Positions 8,471 through 17,611 of a DNA stretch of 35,916 nt are shown here, piece by piece. Below the pieces are notes generated by a model. That model searched no databases. It worked only from the letters and a program-made list of their open reading frames with translations, and was not told the origin of the DNA. Every line of letters begins with the position of its first letter. Within the stretch, counting starts at the first letter, position 1. Origin of the DNA: Clostridiales bacterium (GTDB lineage Bacteria; Bacillota; Clostridia; Oscillospirales; Acutalibacteraceae). The position numbers and the translations under genes were made by a program. The stretch spans positions 1 to 35,916 of the forward strand of contig JAAWCO010000088.1 of assembly GCA_022793315.1 (NCBI GenBank), written 5' to 3'.

Positions 8471-9748
8471 TTAATCGGTATAAACCAGCTGTCCTTCCAG
8501 CAGAGTAGCCTTCACCCTTCCGTAAAGCTTCATGCCTTTAAAGGGACAGTTTTGAGATTTCCCATGCAGACGGCCGGGCTCCACCGTCCACGGCTCATCA
8601 GGGTCAAACAAAACCAGATCCGCCGGTGCTCCCCTTTGCAGCGAACCACCGGGAATCCCCAATAACTCAGCCGGAGAGGACGACATAAGGCGGATCAGGC
8701 GGGCTAGTGTCAGACAGCCGGTGCGCACCAGAAAGGTAATACCGACAGCCAGAGAGGTCTCCATGCCCACCGAACCGTTTGGCGCCCTTAAAAAATCCGC
8801 CTTGTCCTCCAGAGTATGCGGCGCATGGTCGGTGGCGATGGCGGAAAGCGTTCCGTCGCAAAGCCCCTCGATCACTGCTTCTACATCCTCAGGGGTCCGA
8901 AGCGGAGGATTCATACGGTAGTCGGCATCCCGCCTTCTCAGCAGTTCGTCGGTCAGAGAAAAATAATGGGGGGCGGTCTCTCCTGTCACCGGCACGCCGC
9001 GCCGCCGCGCATCGCGAAGCAGGGCGACACTTCCCCTGGTGCTCACATGGCAGATATGGACTGGACAGTTAACAGCCGCCGCCAGTGCAATCTCCCGCGC
9101 CGTGGCGGTTTCCTCTGCGGCGGGATGCAGGCCGGGAACACCAAGGAGTCGGGACACCTCTCCCTCATTCATAATCCCTCCGCGGGTCAGGGACAGCTCC
9201 TCACAATGGGACAAAACCGGCAGACCGGCCGCCGCAGCCCGACGCATGGCATCCATCATCCGGCCCGCCGTGGAAACCGGCCGGCCGTCATCGGAAAGGG
9301 CTACTGCGCCGCCGTTTTTCAGCTGCTCAAAATCCGTCAGTTCCTCCCCGGCCAGGGAACGTGTAATCGCCGCCACGGGATACACCCGGGCGGACGCTTT
9401 TTTGGCTTTTTCAAGAATCTCACGCAAAATTTCCGGGGAATCACAAGCAGGAGAGGTGTTGGGCATACAGGCCAGAGAGGTCACCCCTCCGGCAGCCGCT
9501 GCACAACAGCCGGAGAGGATATCTTCCTTTTCGGTCTGCCCCGGGTCGCGCAGATGAACATGCATATCCACAAGACCAGGCGCACAGCAAAGACCCTGTG
9601 CCTCCAGAATTCTCTTGTCCTCTGCCGGAAATGGGCCGCCGACCGCTTCCACCCGCCCATCAATCACCAAAAGGTCGTTTGGCTCAGAGGAAATCGTCTC
9701 CTGCTGAGGGTCGATGATCACAGCTCCCCGAATGACCAGCTTGTCCAT
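8471..9748 (-). CDS. pyrC: Dihydroorotase (type I)
   Basis: PyrC cyclises carbamoyl aspartate to dihydroorotate. The 425-residue amidohydrolase has the metal motif DMHVHLRDPG at 61-70, the substrate segment MPNTSP at 95-100, HCEE and HICHVS histidine segments in the middle, and ATDHAPHT near residue 310 with the catalytic Asp. This is the type I (long) form common in Firmicutes. The ATG follows AAGGAGG at normal spacing. It is the first gene of the pyr operon, and its promoter and a leader hairpin are visible upstream. ATCase (pyrB), which makes its substrate, is not in this window. Confidence 0.97.
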   Translation of the reverse strand: MDKLVIRGAVIIDPQQETISSEPNDLLVIDGRVEAVGGPFPAEDKRILEAQGLCCAPGLVDMHVHLRDPGQTEKEDILSGCCAAAAGGVTSLACMPNTSPACDSPEILREILEKAKKASARVYPVAAITRSLAGEELTDFEQLKNGGAVALSDDGRPVSTAGRMMDAMRRAAAAGLPVLSHCEELSLTRGGIMNEGEVSRLLGVPGLHPAAEETATAREIALAAAVNCPVHICHVSTRGSVALLRDARRRGVPVTGETAPHYFSLTDELLRRRDADYRMNPPLRTPEDVEAVIEGLCDGTLSAIATDHAPHTLEDKADFLRAPNGSVGMETSLAVGITFLVRTGCLTLARLIRLMSSSPAELLGIPGGSLQRGAPADLVLFDPDEPWTVEPGRLHGKSQNCPFKGMKLYGRVKATLLEGQLVYTD

Positions 9749-9776
9749 CCTTTCCCCTCCTTATCAATCCATGAAC

Positions 9777-9793
9777 CGGTGCCTTGGGCACCG
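9777..9793 (-). promoter_or_regulatory. GC-rich hairpin in the pyrC leader
   Basis: A perfect 7-bp stem (CGGTGCC/GGCACCG) with a 3-base loop lies in the predicted leader, between the promoter and the ribosome-binding site. No T-run follows, so it is not an intrinsic terminator, and it does not resemble the PyrR binding loop. It could influence translation or mRNA stability. Confidence 0.45.
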
Positions 9794-9810
9794 ACTTTAC
9801 CTAAATAGAT

Positions 9811-9840
9811 AGTATACCACAGTTTCCCCATGCTGTGCAA
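9811..9840 (-). promoter_or_regulatory. Sigma-A-type promoter of the pyr operon
   Basis: TTGCAC and TATACT are separated by 18 bases on the minus strand. Transcription would start near 9804, giving a leader of about 55 bases before pyrC. No other convincing promoter was seen inside the operon. Confidence 0.65.
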
Positions 9841-10000
9841 TTCCCAATTGTCCTGTTTTTTATCTTTTTTGTCCATCAGAGATAGCATAAAGGGAGAGTA
9901 GCATAACGCAGCCAATCGCTCGGTTTCCTCCAAATTTTCAAACAAATCTCGCTTTTTTCCCGATAATACGAACTCTTATTGAATGATCGAAAGTTTCTAC

Positions 10001-10029
10001 TTGCATATTTGAGCAGAAGCCGGTATAAT
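10001..10029 (+). promoter_or_regulatory. Sigma-A-type promoter of gdhA
   Basis: TTGCAT and a perfect TATAAT are separated by exactly 17 bases, about 55 bases before the gdhA start. The ribosome-binding site AAGGAGAGGG follows at proper spacing. This is the best-matching vegetative promoter in the window, suggesting strong expression. Confidence 0.8.
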
Positions 10030-10072
10030 GAAAAAAGCAGGTTATTTTGTCCTAATTTTATATAACCGATAA

Positions 10073-11416
<1,344 letters not shown>

Positions 11417-11536
11417 TGCCTTCCCGTGATTACCAGCAGAGGAAAATACCTTATCTGTATCTGTCATAATCTGTGTCATGAACAGGCTGTCGAAAGACCA
11501 GCAAATAAACACAAAGCACGGTGCCCCCGGCGCGAG

Positions 11537-11641
11537 GGCAGACTGAAACCTCTTCTCACAGAAGGTTTCAGTCTGCCTCCTGTGCCCTCCGTTTCAAAGG
11601 CTGTCGCGCCCGGTGCGACGCGCCTCCACTGCCTTTTGAAA
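11537..11641. repeat. Palindromic multi-hairpin element downstream of gdhA
   Basis: A perfect 14-bp inverted repeat (arms 11537-11550 and 11564-11577) is followed by a second one (TTTCAAAGGC at 11592-11601 against GCCTTTTGAAA at 11631-11641, one bulge). The second encloses a smaller GTCGC/GCGAC stem at 11603-11619. I see no coding capacity of quality in either strand. The layout resembles a miniature interspersed palindromic element or a structured 3' RNA. No second copy was noticed in this window. Confidence 0.5.
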
Positions 11642-11700
11642 AAGCGAGAAAAACTTTTTGTGCCAGATTTTCGGCGAAACAACTTTTTGAAAAGCTAGAA

Positions 11701-11739
11701 AACACCGTCTGATGCTATGAACATCAGGCGGTGTTTTTT
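11701..11739. terminator. Strong intrinsic terminator between gdhA and the convergent operon
   Basis: A 14-bp stem with one G-U pair (11701-11714 with 11722-11735) and a 7-base loop is followed by six T on the plus strand. The minus strand ends in TTTT, so it may also stop the convergent DUF5685-dnaJ transcript. Confidence 0.88.
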
Positions 11740-11824
11740 CTGTCTGAAGAGAAGGAAAATAAAACCACAAGGCCCAAGCAGCTGCTGTCCTGCAAAATGG
11801 CCGGGTCATTATTTTTAGGTCCGT

Positions 11825-12367
11825 TCAATGGCGGAATATCCGGCTGAGACGTGGATGCAGCCGGTACCAGTAAGCTGTGAGTACATTGGTCAGCGCCAGA
11901 TCATAGATAACAAAAACCACGTTCCCTATCAAAAGAAAAATTAGCGGCAGACTGACCCCAAACAACTGAAAATCGGACGGCAGGTGAAACACAAAAATGG
12001 TCAGCCAATAGGAGCCTGCCATCGAACCATTAAACAGGATCAGTTTGATCAACCATTCCGCCCAACGCTTTTTCATCCGTTCCAGAAGACATTTCAGTAC
12101 AGGATAATAGCCGAAAAAGGTGAGAAACAGCACCTTTGCCTCTGGATCCGGCGCCACCAGAAAGGAGAGCAGTCCCACCGCCGCATAAGAGAGCCAGCCC
12201 CATTTAACGCCTGCCTCCATCACTACCGGTATCAGTACGGCCCCCGCCATAGCCGGCAATGCATATGTGGCGACAGGAACGATGGTCATCACCATCAGCA
12301 GCAAAGAAAGAGCCGACAATATCCCGCAAAGCGCGACCTTGCTGGTTTGCTTCATCGCCCGGAACAT
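11825..12367 (-). CDS. Multispanning membrane protein, ECF S-component-like
   Basis: This 180-residue protein is mostly hydrophobic, with about five predicted membrane spans: near 8-30, 35-55, 58-72, 108-128 and 135-165. The N-terminus (KVALCGILSALSLLLMV) resembles the start of substrate-binding S subunits of energy-coupling-factor transporters, which bind vitamins or metals. The middle FFGYYPVLKCLLERMKKR segment forms a basic cytoplasmic loop. No substrate motif is recognisable, so the transporter assignment is tentative. The ATG follows AAAGGAAAGG. It starts 23 bases after the J-domain gene and is the last gene of a three-gene unit, which hints at a shared role with the J-protein and DUF5685 protein. 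Confidence 0.75.
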   Translation of the reverse strand: MFRAMKQTSKVALCGILSALSLLLMVMTIVPVATYALPAMAGAVLIPVVMEAGVKWGWLSYAAVGLLSFLVAPDPEAKVLFLTFFGYYPVLKCLLERMKKRWAEWLIKLILFNGSMAGSYWLTIFVFHLPSDFQLFGVSLPLIFLLIGNVVFVIYDLALTNVLTAYWYRLHPRLSRIFRH

Positions 12368-12390
12368 CCTTTCCTTTTCCTGCGCGGCGG

Positions 12391-12999
12391 TCAGCAGCAG
12401 GGAATAAAATCACCGCCCATACATTCACAGCAGCAGTCAGTACAAATCAGGGCGCTGCAAATGTCACATGAGGAACAGCCCCCGCCTCTTGTCGGTACAC
12501 CGGCGGTGTGATAGCCGCCGGTCTGCCGGCGGGCGTTCATCTGACTCACCGCCGCCTGATACTCTGCATTTCCAGGGTCCATCTGACATGCAGCGGAAAA
12601 ATTCTGATAGGCATCCTCCAGCCAGCCCTTCCGATACAGGATGCTTCCTTTCAGAAAGTACCACTCCGCATCGCGGGAGCCGGCCGGAACCCCATCAATC
12701 AGGATTTCGGCATCCTGTATTCGGCCGCTATTGATCATGCTGCGGACATCTGCATATCGTGAAGAAGCGCGTCCGCCGCCGGTTCCTGCTCGGGAACCGC
12801 CATTCCTGCGCTGGCGGATGATCCAATCATATGCCTCGTTGATCTCCTGCATTTTCTCCTGCGCCAAATCGGAAAGAGGGTTGTTGCTGTAATTATCGGG
12901 GTGATATTTCCGCGCCATCTCACGATAGGCAGCCTTCACCTCGTCGTCGGTAGCGTTGGGACTAATTCCCAATACCTGATAGGGGTCATTGACGCTCAT
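12391..12999 (-). CDS. J-domain protein with a TPR-like region and cysteine-rich tail
   Basis: The 202-residue protein starts with a J domain (residues 4-62) with the HPD motif at 33-35, which stimulates Hsp70/DnaK ATPase. A Gly/Arg-rich linker (66-80) leads to a TPR-like helical segment (about 85-152). The last 28 residues contain ten cysteines at 175, 178, 181, 186, 189, 190, 191, 193, 201 and 202. It lacks the DnaJ zinc-finger and substrate domains, so it is a specialised J-protein. The tail could bind zinc or another metal, or be lipid-modified; this is inference. It follows the DUF5685 gene by 36 bases and precedes a membrane protein gene. Confidence 0.88.
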   Translation of the reverse strand: MSVNDPYQVLGISPNATDDEVKAAYREMARKYHPDNYSNNPLSDLAQEKMQEINEAYDWIIRQRRNGGSRAGTGGGRASSRYADVRSMINSGRIQDAEILIDGVPAGSRDAEWYFLKGSILYRKGWLEDAYQNFSAACQMDPGNAEYQAAVSQMNARRQTGGYHTAGVPTRGGGCSSCDICSALICTDCCCECMGGDFIPCC

Positions 13000-13035
13000 T
13001 GCCTGTGATCACGCCTTTCAGCCGAAATCCGGGGG

Positions 13036-13953
13036 TCATGCTTCATATGGTTCTGCCGGCGGTTGAACATCCGGGACAGAGGCAGCAACCCTTTTGCCGC
13101 CCTGTACCGCCAGACGCTGTGCCGCGGGCATCCCCTGTTCCAGTATATTGCGAAGGATTCCGTCAAACCGGCGGACAGGGAGCAGATGATAGGCCGCCAG
13201 GCATTCCGCCAGGCAGGCATTAAGGGTAAGCAAAGCGTATTCCCGCGTCTCCCTTACGGCTTCATCCTCCCCCTGTTTCAAACCGCGGGAGAAGATATAG
13301 GGATTATAGCCGTTTTCCTTCAAATCATCGGCGAGATCATCCACCGCGTCGATCAGATAAATCCAGCGCCCAAGACAATATCCGAGCCGGTCCAAAACCA
13401 GCCGGTCCCGCTCATTCCGCGCCGACAGCTGCGCCAGATAGGATAAAAGCCGGGCGGAAGGCTCCGCCGCCGCATCAACAGAAGGAGTCCGCGCCCTTTC
13501 CAGCGCCGTCTGCCGTTCCATATACCGTTGAATTTCTTCATCCAGCCGCGGCTGACGCCGGCGGGCCCGGCGGCGTGCAGACGACACAAACGGCTGGACA
13601 AAACGCAAAGCCAGCCGGCGCAAAAATCCGCTGTCCTTTAAATTATCCAGCAGCTTGTAATAGGTGAGAAGCGCTGCCGCGTCTGCGGCAAAAGCAATGT
13701 GATCATTTTCACGGCAGCAGGTACGTTTTTTGAACGGATGCAAAAAACAGCGCCCCCGATGGAAACCGGGACAGGTATCGTCCAATGCCATGCGGAGAAG
13801 AGCTAAAAAGGTAAAATCATAACTCAGCGTCATACGGGAAAGCTGCCCGCAGCTTCTGCCAAGCTGCTTGCACAGAGAACAATACACACCCTGATACTGT
13901 TCATATTCCCCTATTTTCAATTCCGGCTTATAGACGCGGACATATCCAAACAT
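13036..13953 (-). CDS. DUF5685 family protein
   Basis: The 305-residue protein begins MFGYVRVYKPELK, the typical start of DUF5685 proteins of Clostridia; upstream in-frame residues are probably not translated. Conserved cysteines at 25, 28 (YCSLC), 35, 61, 69, 79 and 80 suggest a metal or disulfide site. Two acidic motifs are notable: DNLKD at 103-107 and DAVDDLADD at 202-210, about 100 residues apart in helical sequence. This spacing recalls the two Asp-rich motifs of class I isoprenoid synthases, but no homology is shown. A middle segment (about 127-140) is very Arg-rich. No enzymatic role is established. It heads a unit with the J-domain gene; a TATAAT at 14064-14069 (minus strand) lies upstream but its -35 is poor. 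Confidence 0.85.
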   Translation of the reverse strand: MFGYVRVYKPELKIGEYEQYQGVYCSLCKQLGRSCGQLSRMTLSYDFTFLALLRMALDDTCPGFHRGRCFLHPFKKRTCCRENDHIAFAADAAALLTYYKLLDNLKDSGFLRRLALRFVQPFVSSARRRARRRQPRLDEEIQRYMERQTALERARTPSVDAAAEPSARLLSYLAQLSARNERDRLVLDRLGYCLGRWIYLIDAVDDLADDLKENGYNPYIFSRGLKQGEDEAVRETREYALLTLNACLAECLAAYHLLPVRRFDGILRNILEQGMPAAQRLAVQGGKRVAASVPDVQPPAEPYEA

Positions 13954-14184
13954 AGTCTGTCCTGTTCCCCGGCATTTTTCATCACAAGACCGGTGGTTAT
14001 TTCTGGACACAAAGCGGAGAGGATACTCACTCTGTTTATTTATCATACTCCATATAACCCTTCATTATATGAAAGATTTGTAAATATTCCGACAGACTCT
14101 TCCTGTATGGCAGCAGAGCCCCCGCCTCAGAGAAATCTGCCGGCCATTTGTAAGCCCCCTCTTTCCTTTTGCACAGGGGCAGGG

Positions 14185-14190
14185 TATAAT
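14185..14190 (+). promoter_or_regulatory. Candidate -10 element of the apgM promoter
   Basis: A perfect TATAAT lies 39 bases before the apgM start, and AAAGGAAGG follows as ribosome-binding site. The region 17 bases upstream (TTTCCT) is a weak -35, so the call rests on the -10. Confidence 0.45.
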
Positions 14191-14229
14191 GAGACAAAAG
14201 AGAATCAGGCCAAAGGAAGGATTGTAAGC

Positions 14230-15399
14230 ATGAAATACGTTATCTTGCTCTGTGACGGCATGGCGGATACGCCTAATGCCGCTCTGGGAGGAAAAACACC
14301 CATGGAGGCGGCAGATAAGCCCTGCATGGACCAGCTGGCTCACGAGGCTGAAATCGGCATGGTCCGAACCGTGCAGCAGGGCATGTCTCCCGGCAGTGAT
14401 GTGGCCAATCTGACCGTCCTGGGCTACGATACACGGGAATGCTATACCGGCCGCTCCCCTCTGGAGGCGGCCAATATCGGCATAGAGCTTGCGCCGGACG
14501 ATGTGGCCCTGCGCTGTAATCTGGTGACGCTGTCGGGAGAAGAGAAATATGCGCAAAAACGGCTGACCGACTATTGTGCGGGAGACATCCATACCGGGCA
14601 GGCCGCCCCTCTGATTGCGCGGCTTCAGTCGTCCTTTGGCGGCGGAGAGTTCGATTTTTATACCGGAACCGCTTACCGTCACTGTCTGGTCTGGCACCAT
14701 GGAAAATCTGCGCTTGGCCGTGTCACCCCGCCGCATGATATCACCGGACAGGTGATCGGCCCCTATCTTCCTCTTCATCCGGACGCCGCTCCCCTTCTCA
14801 GTATGATGGAGAAAAGCGTGGAGCTTCTCCAGGATCAGAAGACCGCCAACGCGATATGGCTTTGGGGGCAGGGAAGCCGTCCCCGTCTTTCGGATTTTTA
14901 TGAGCGTACAGGAAAACGGGGATCGGTGATTTCCGCTGTTGATCTTATCAAGGGAATCGGCAGGCTGTCCGGCATGCGGGTATACGATGTTCCCGGCGCC
15001 ACCGGATATATCGACACCAATTTTGAAGGGAAGCGGGACGCCGCTTTGCAGGAGCTGAAAGAGGGGCAGGATTTTGTCTACATCCATGTGGAAGCGCCCG
15101 ATGAATGCGGACATCGGGGAGAAGCTGAGAACAAGGTGACAGCTATTGAGCAAATCGACCGGCTCATCCTTTCCCCTCTGGTAGAGGAGCTGAAAAAAAT
15201 GGGGGAATTCCATCTGCTGATTCTTCCCGATCATCCCACACCTCTGGCCATCCGCACCCATTCCTCCGATCCCGTCCCCTATCTTCTTTACCGAAGTGAA
15301 AAGAGCACAAAAGGTGTCGGCTGCTTCACCGAGGCCTCTGGCCTTTCCACCGGCCGCTTCGTGGAGGAAGGACGTACCCTGATCGACCAGCTGTGGTAA
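14230..15399 (+). CDS. apgM: 2,3-bisphosphoglycerate-independent phosphoglycerate mutase, archaeal (ApgM) type
   Basis: ApgM interconverts 3- and 2-phosphoglycerate in glycolysis and is an alkaline phosphatase superfamily member. The 389-residue protein has metal-binding CDGMAD at 8-13, GSDVAN at 56-61 with the Ser57 nucleophile position, EAPDECGHRGE near 297-307, and a late DHPTP segment with metal ligands. I chose the ATG after AAAGGAAGG; the frame is open much further upstream, but that stretch lacks family similarity. It could alternatively be annotated as a phosphonopyruvate decarboxylase-related protein, since the families are close. It is transcribed alone and is convergent with the femX-like gene. 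Confidence 0.92.
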   Translation: MKYVILLCDGMADTPNAALGGKTPMEAADKPCMDQLAHEAEIGMVRTVQQGMSPGSDVANLTVLGYDTRECYTGRSPLEAANIGIELAPDDVALRCNLVTLSGEEKYAQKRLTDYCAGDIHTGQAAPLIARLQSSFGGGEFDFYTGTAYRHCLVWHHGKSALGRVTPPHDITGQVIGPYLPLHPDAAPLLSMMEKSVELLQDQKTANAIWLWGQGSRPRLSDFYERTGKRGSVISAVDLIKGIGRLSGMRVYDVPGATGYIDTNFEGKRDAALQELKEGQDFVYIHVEAPDECGHRGEAENKVTAIEQIDRLILSPLVEELKKMGEFHLLILPDHPTPLAIRTHSSDPVPYLLYRSEKSTKGVGCFTEASGLSTGRFVEEGRTLIDQLW

Positions 15400-15510
15400 T
15401 TCCGCCTCACTCTTTTGGGGGAAATGTCAGCCGGCACGGCAGGTATCCCGGAAAAATTCACTCCTCAGCAAATAGCTTTAAGCATACATATAGACAAAAT
15501 AGTATCTGCC

Positions 15511-16515
15511 TCAAAGCGTCTTTTTGCCCATCATTTTTAAAAAAGAATTCACGGTTTTAAACACAGCGGGCTTAAAAACATAATCAAACTCCCCGGCAAA
15601 ATTCAGTACTCTGCCGTTAAAGCCTCTTTTAAAGCGGTATACACCGTAATTGGGGTGATTTTCGTCATCATAATATGGTATCCCTTCAAAGCTGTAAAGG
15701 GTGCATTCTGTTTCGAGCGCCCATTTTATGATTTCCCATTGCATAAGATAATTCGGCATATAATCCCTGTACTGCGAGCTGGAAGCGCCGTAAACATAAT
15801 GCGTTTTTCCCGCATAATTAACCACTACCGCCCCAGAAAGCGGAATATCTCCCAAATGGCACAGATACAGCCTGCCATGATTACCGAAGGCGCTGAGCAT
15901 TTTTACATAATAAGCCTTTTGACGTATTTTAAATCCGTCGCGCGCGGCAGTTTCCTGAAGCAGTTCAAAAAACTCATCCACTCTTTCCGCCCCATAGTGT
16001 CTGCAAACCACTCCTTTTTTAAGGGCAAGTCTGATATTGTAGCGATATTTGGATTTAAATTGTGCAAATATCTCGTCTTCAGTTTTACCTTCAAGCTCTA
16101 AAATGTAATTTTCTCTGCATTGTACATTTTGATATCCTACCTTGTCTGATGCGTACCGGAAACCGAGGTTTATCAGTTCGGCCGCTGCGCTGTCCCCGCT
16201 TTCAAAGGCGGGGTCCGTCTTGAGCATAAAGGCATTGTACTTTTTTTGCAGTTTCTTAACCTCCTCAAGCAGCGCGTTCAGCACACTGGTATTTCCAAAA
16301 TCGCATATAGGACCCCGCGGCGAATACATAAACGCGGTGTTGAACACAGGCATTTTCTTGATCAGCACCAGCATACAGGCGGTTATGTCTCCCTGACTGT
16401 CCCTTAAAACGATTCTTTCATTTATCCAATTGTCCTTTACATGGCACCAGCAGTCGCTTTGCATAAAGCTGCCCGCTTTGTTAAGACGCATAAAATCATA
16501 CAATTCCTTCTGCAT
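15511..16515 (-). CDS. FemAB/FemX-family peptidoglycan bridge aminoacyltransferase
   Basis: The 334-residue protein resembles FemX/FemAB enzymes, which add amino acids from aminoacyl-tRNA to lipid II at the cytoplasmic membrane. Two GNAT-like halves are expected; recognisable segments are YSPRGPICD near 64-72, KSKYRYNIRLALKKG near 153-167, and SLYSFEG/NYGVYRFKRGFNG-like sequence near the end (YGVYRFKRGFNG). No long coiled-coil arm is seen, as in shorter clostridial members. The ATG follows AGGAG eight bases upstream. The gene is clearly AT-richer than its neighbours and uses more A/T-ending codons, suggesting a different history. Which amino acid is added cannot be told. A role in transfer to another cell-surface polymer is possible. 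Confidence 0.88.
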   Translation of the reverse strand: MQKELYDFMRLNKAGSFMQSDCWCHVKDNWINERIVLRDSQGDITACMLVLIKKMPVFNTAFMYSPRGPICDFGNTSVLNALLEEVKKLQKKYNAFMLKTDPAFESGDSAAAELINLGFRYASDKVGYQNVQCRENYILELEGKTEDEIFAQFKSKYRYNIRLALKKGVVCRHYGAERVDEFFELLQETAARDGFKIRQKAYYVKMLSAFGNHGRLYLCHLGDIPLSGAVVVNYAGKTHYVYGASSSQYRDYMPNYLMQWEIIKWALETECTLYSFEGIPYYDDENHPNYGVYRFKRGFNGRVLNFAGEFDYVFKPAVFKTVNSFLKMMGKKTL

Positions 16516-16727
16516 ATAAATTCTCCTGCAAAATCACAGTTTTGGCATACCTGTCCCCGGTATACCGTCTGCTATTTTACAGGAGCGTTGTATCATATTT
16601 GTATCCTGACGGCCTGTATTTTAATGAATACTGCTGTTGTTCAGGCCGGATCTTGATATTCTCTTTTTGACAGTTGATTTTCAAAAACCGTTTTTTATAT
16701 TTTTTGCCAAAGCCCGGCATCTGCTGC

Positions 16728-16767
16728 AAAAGCCCCGGCCCGATTTTGCCCCCGGCCGGGGCTTTTT
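16728..16767. terminator. Intrinsic terminator downstream of the sugar transferase gene
   Basis: A perfect 13-bp stem (16728-16740 with 16754-16766) has a GC-rich core and A/T base. On the minus strand it ends in TTTT and lies about 80 bases after the sugar transferase stop. On the plus strand it ends in TTTTT, so it may act both ways. The rest of the gene-free stretch up to femX shows no gene. Confidence 0.8.
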
Positions 16768-16844
16768 GCAGTTGTCATCAGGAGCAAAAAACGATAATCA
16801 TTGCTCCCTGGAAGAGGGCCCTTATCCCAACGGAGTCCCCCGCT

Positions 16845-17561
16845 TCAGTGAAGCACCGCGCCCACCGTCTGAAACATCAGGCGAATATCCCGAAAAAAGG
16901 AAAACTCTTTTAAATAGTCCAGATTATATTTCATCTTTTCCGGCAAAATCTCCTCTGTATACACCCGATCGGCATTCTGTGCGTCGGCCAGCAGACGATC
17001 CTCATCCTTGTAACGTATACTGGCCAGAGAGGTCACCCCTGCCGGAAGCAGCAGCGTCGCCCGCATTTCATCGGTATAGGCAGCCACATATCGAGGAACC
17101 TCGGGCCGCGTTCCCACCAGTGACATATCGCCGATAAAAATATTGAACAGCTGAGGCAGCTCATCCAGACGATACCTTCGCAGAAACCGGCCGCTTCGAG
17201 TCACCCGGGAGTCATTTTTCACGGTAACCTGAGCCCCCAGCTTTTCCGCATCACTGACCATGGTACGAAATTTAAAAATACGAAATTCGCGGCCATAGGA
17301 TGTGACCCGCTTCTGCCGAAAAAAAACGCCGCCGCGGGAATCGCACAGAATGACCAGCGCCAGCAGCAGCAGCACCGGAGATAAAAGCAGAATCAGAAAA
17401 GAGGAAACCGCTACATCCAACAGCCGCTTCACCACCAGACTGCCTGTACGTTTTTTCAAATAATGATAATATTCTCTGACCGCGTCATTCTGCATGTTAG
17501 ATGGCAATTGTTCCCAGCGCTTCAGCAGCACAGCTGTCTCCCCTGTTCCGTCAAATTTCAT
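16845..17561 (-). CDS. Bacterial sugar transferase (undecaprenyl-phosphate sugar-1-phosphate transferase)
   Basis: The 238-residue protein belongs to the monotopic sugar-phosphate transferases that load a sugar-1-phosphate onto undecaprenyl phosphate to start a surface polysaccharide. A hydrophobic re-entrant helix lies near 50-73 (SSFLILLLSPVLLLLALVI). FRIFKFRTM and YRLDELPQLFNIFIGDMSLVGTRPE follow, with the conserved Asp-Glu pair and the Arg-Pro loop; the C-terminus has the family's KMKYNLDY. The start was set at MKFDGTG, which fits related proteins and a promoter just upstream, although the ribosome-binding site is poor; Met codons 11, 18, 23 and 28 residues upstream are alternatives. The gene stands where sporulation genes often follow recN in Clostridia. 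The sugar cannot be inferred. Confidence 0.9.
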   Translation of the reverse strand: MKFDGTGETAVLLKRWEQLPSNMQNDAVREYYHYLKKRTGSLVVKRLLDVAVSSFLILLLSPVLLLLALVILCDSRGGVFFRQKRVTSYGREFRIFKFRTMVSDAEKLGAQVTVKNDSRVTRSGRFLRRYRLDELPQLFNIFIGDMSLVGTRPEVPRYVAAYTDEMRATLLLPAGVTSLASIRYKDEDRLLADAQNADRVYTEEILPEKMKYNLDYLKEFSFFRDIRLMFQTVGAVLH

Positions 17562-17582
17562 GCTTCGATTATAACGTTGACC

Positions 17583-17611
17583 AGTATAATGCATTCTATG
17601 CACAGAATCAA
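17583..17611 (-). promoter_or_regulatory. Candidate promoter of the sugar transferase gene
   Basis: TTGATT and TATACT are separated by 17 bases on the minus strand in the 206-base gap after recN. It would give a very short leader of about 15 bases before the chosen ATG, with a TATAAT also just before the ATG. This supports transcription apart from recN. Confidence 0.5.

Noticed and set aside
5720-8665. Very long plus-strand open frame (981 codons) opposite carB, carA, pyrF and part of pyrC
   Set aside because: It is antisense to four clearly conserved genes, has His/Arg/Gln-rich low-quality sequence, and is a typical by-product of codon bias in G+C-rich genes.
9718-9945. 75-codon minus-strand frame overlapping the pyrC start
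   Set aside because: It spans the pyrC promoter and leader, has no ribosome-binding site and no recognisable family.
13993-14229. N-terminal extension of the apgM frame
   Set aside because: The segment overlaps the divergent regulatory region and the promoter; the good ribosome-binding site and family similarity begin at 14230.
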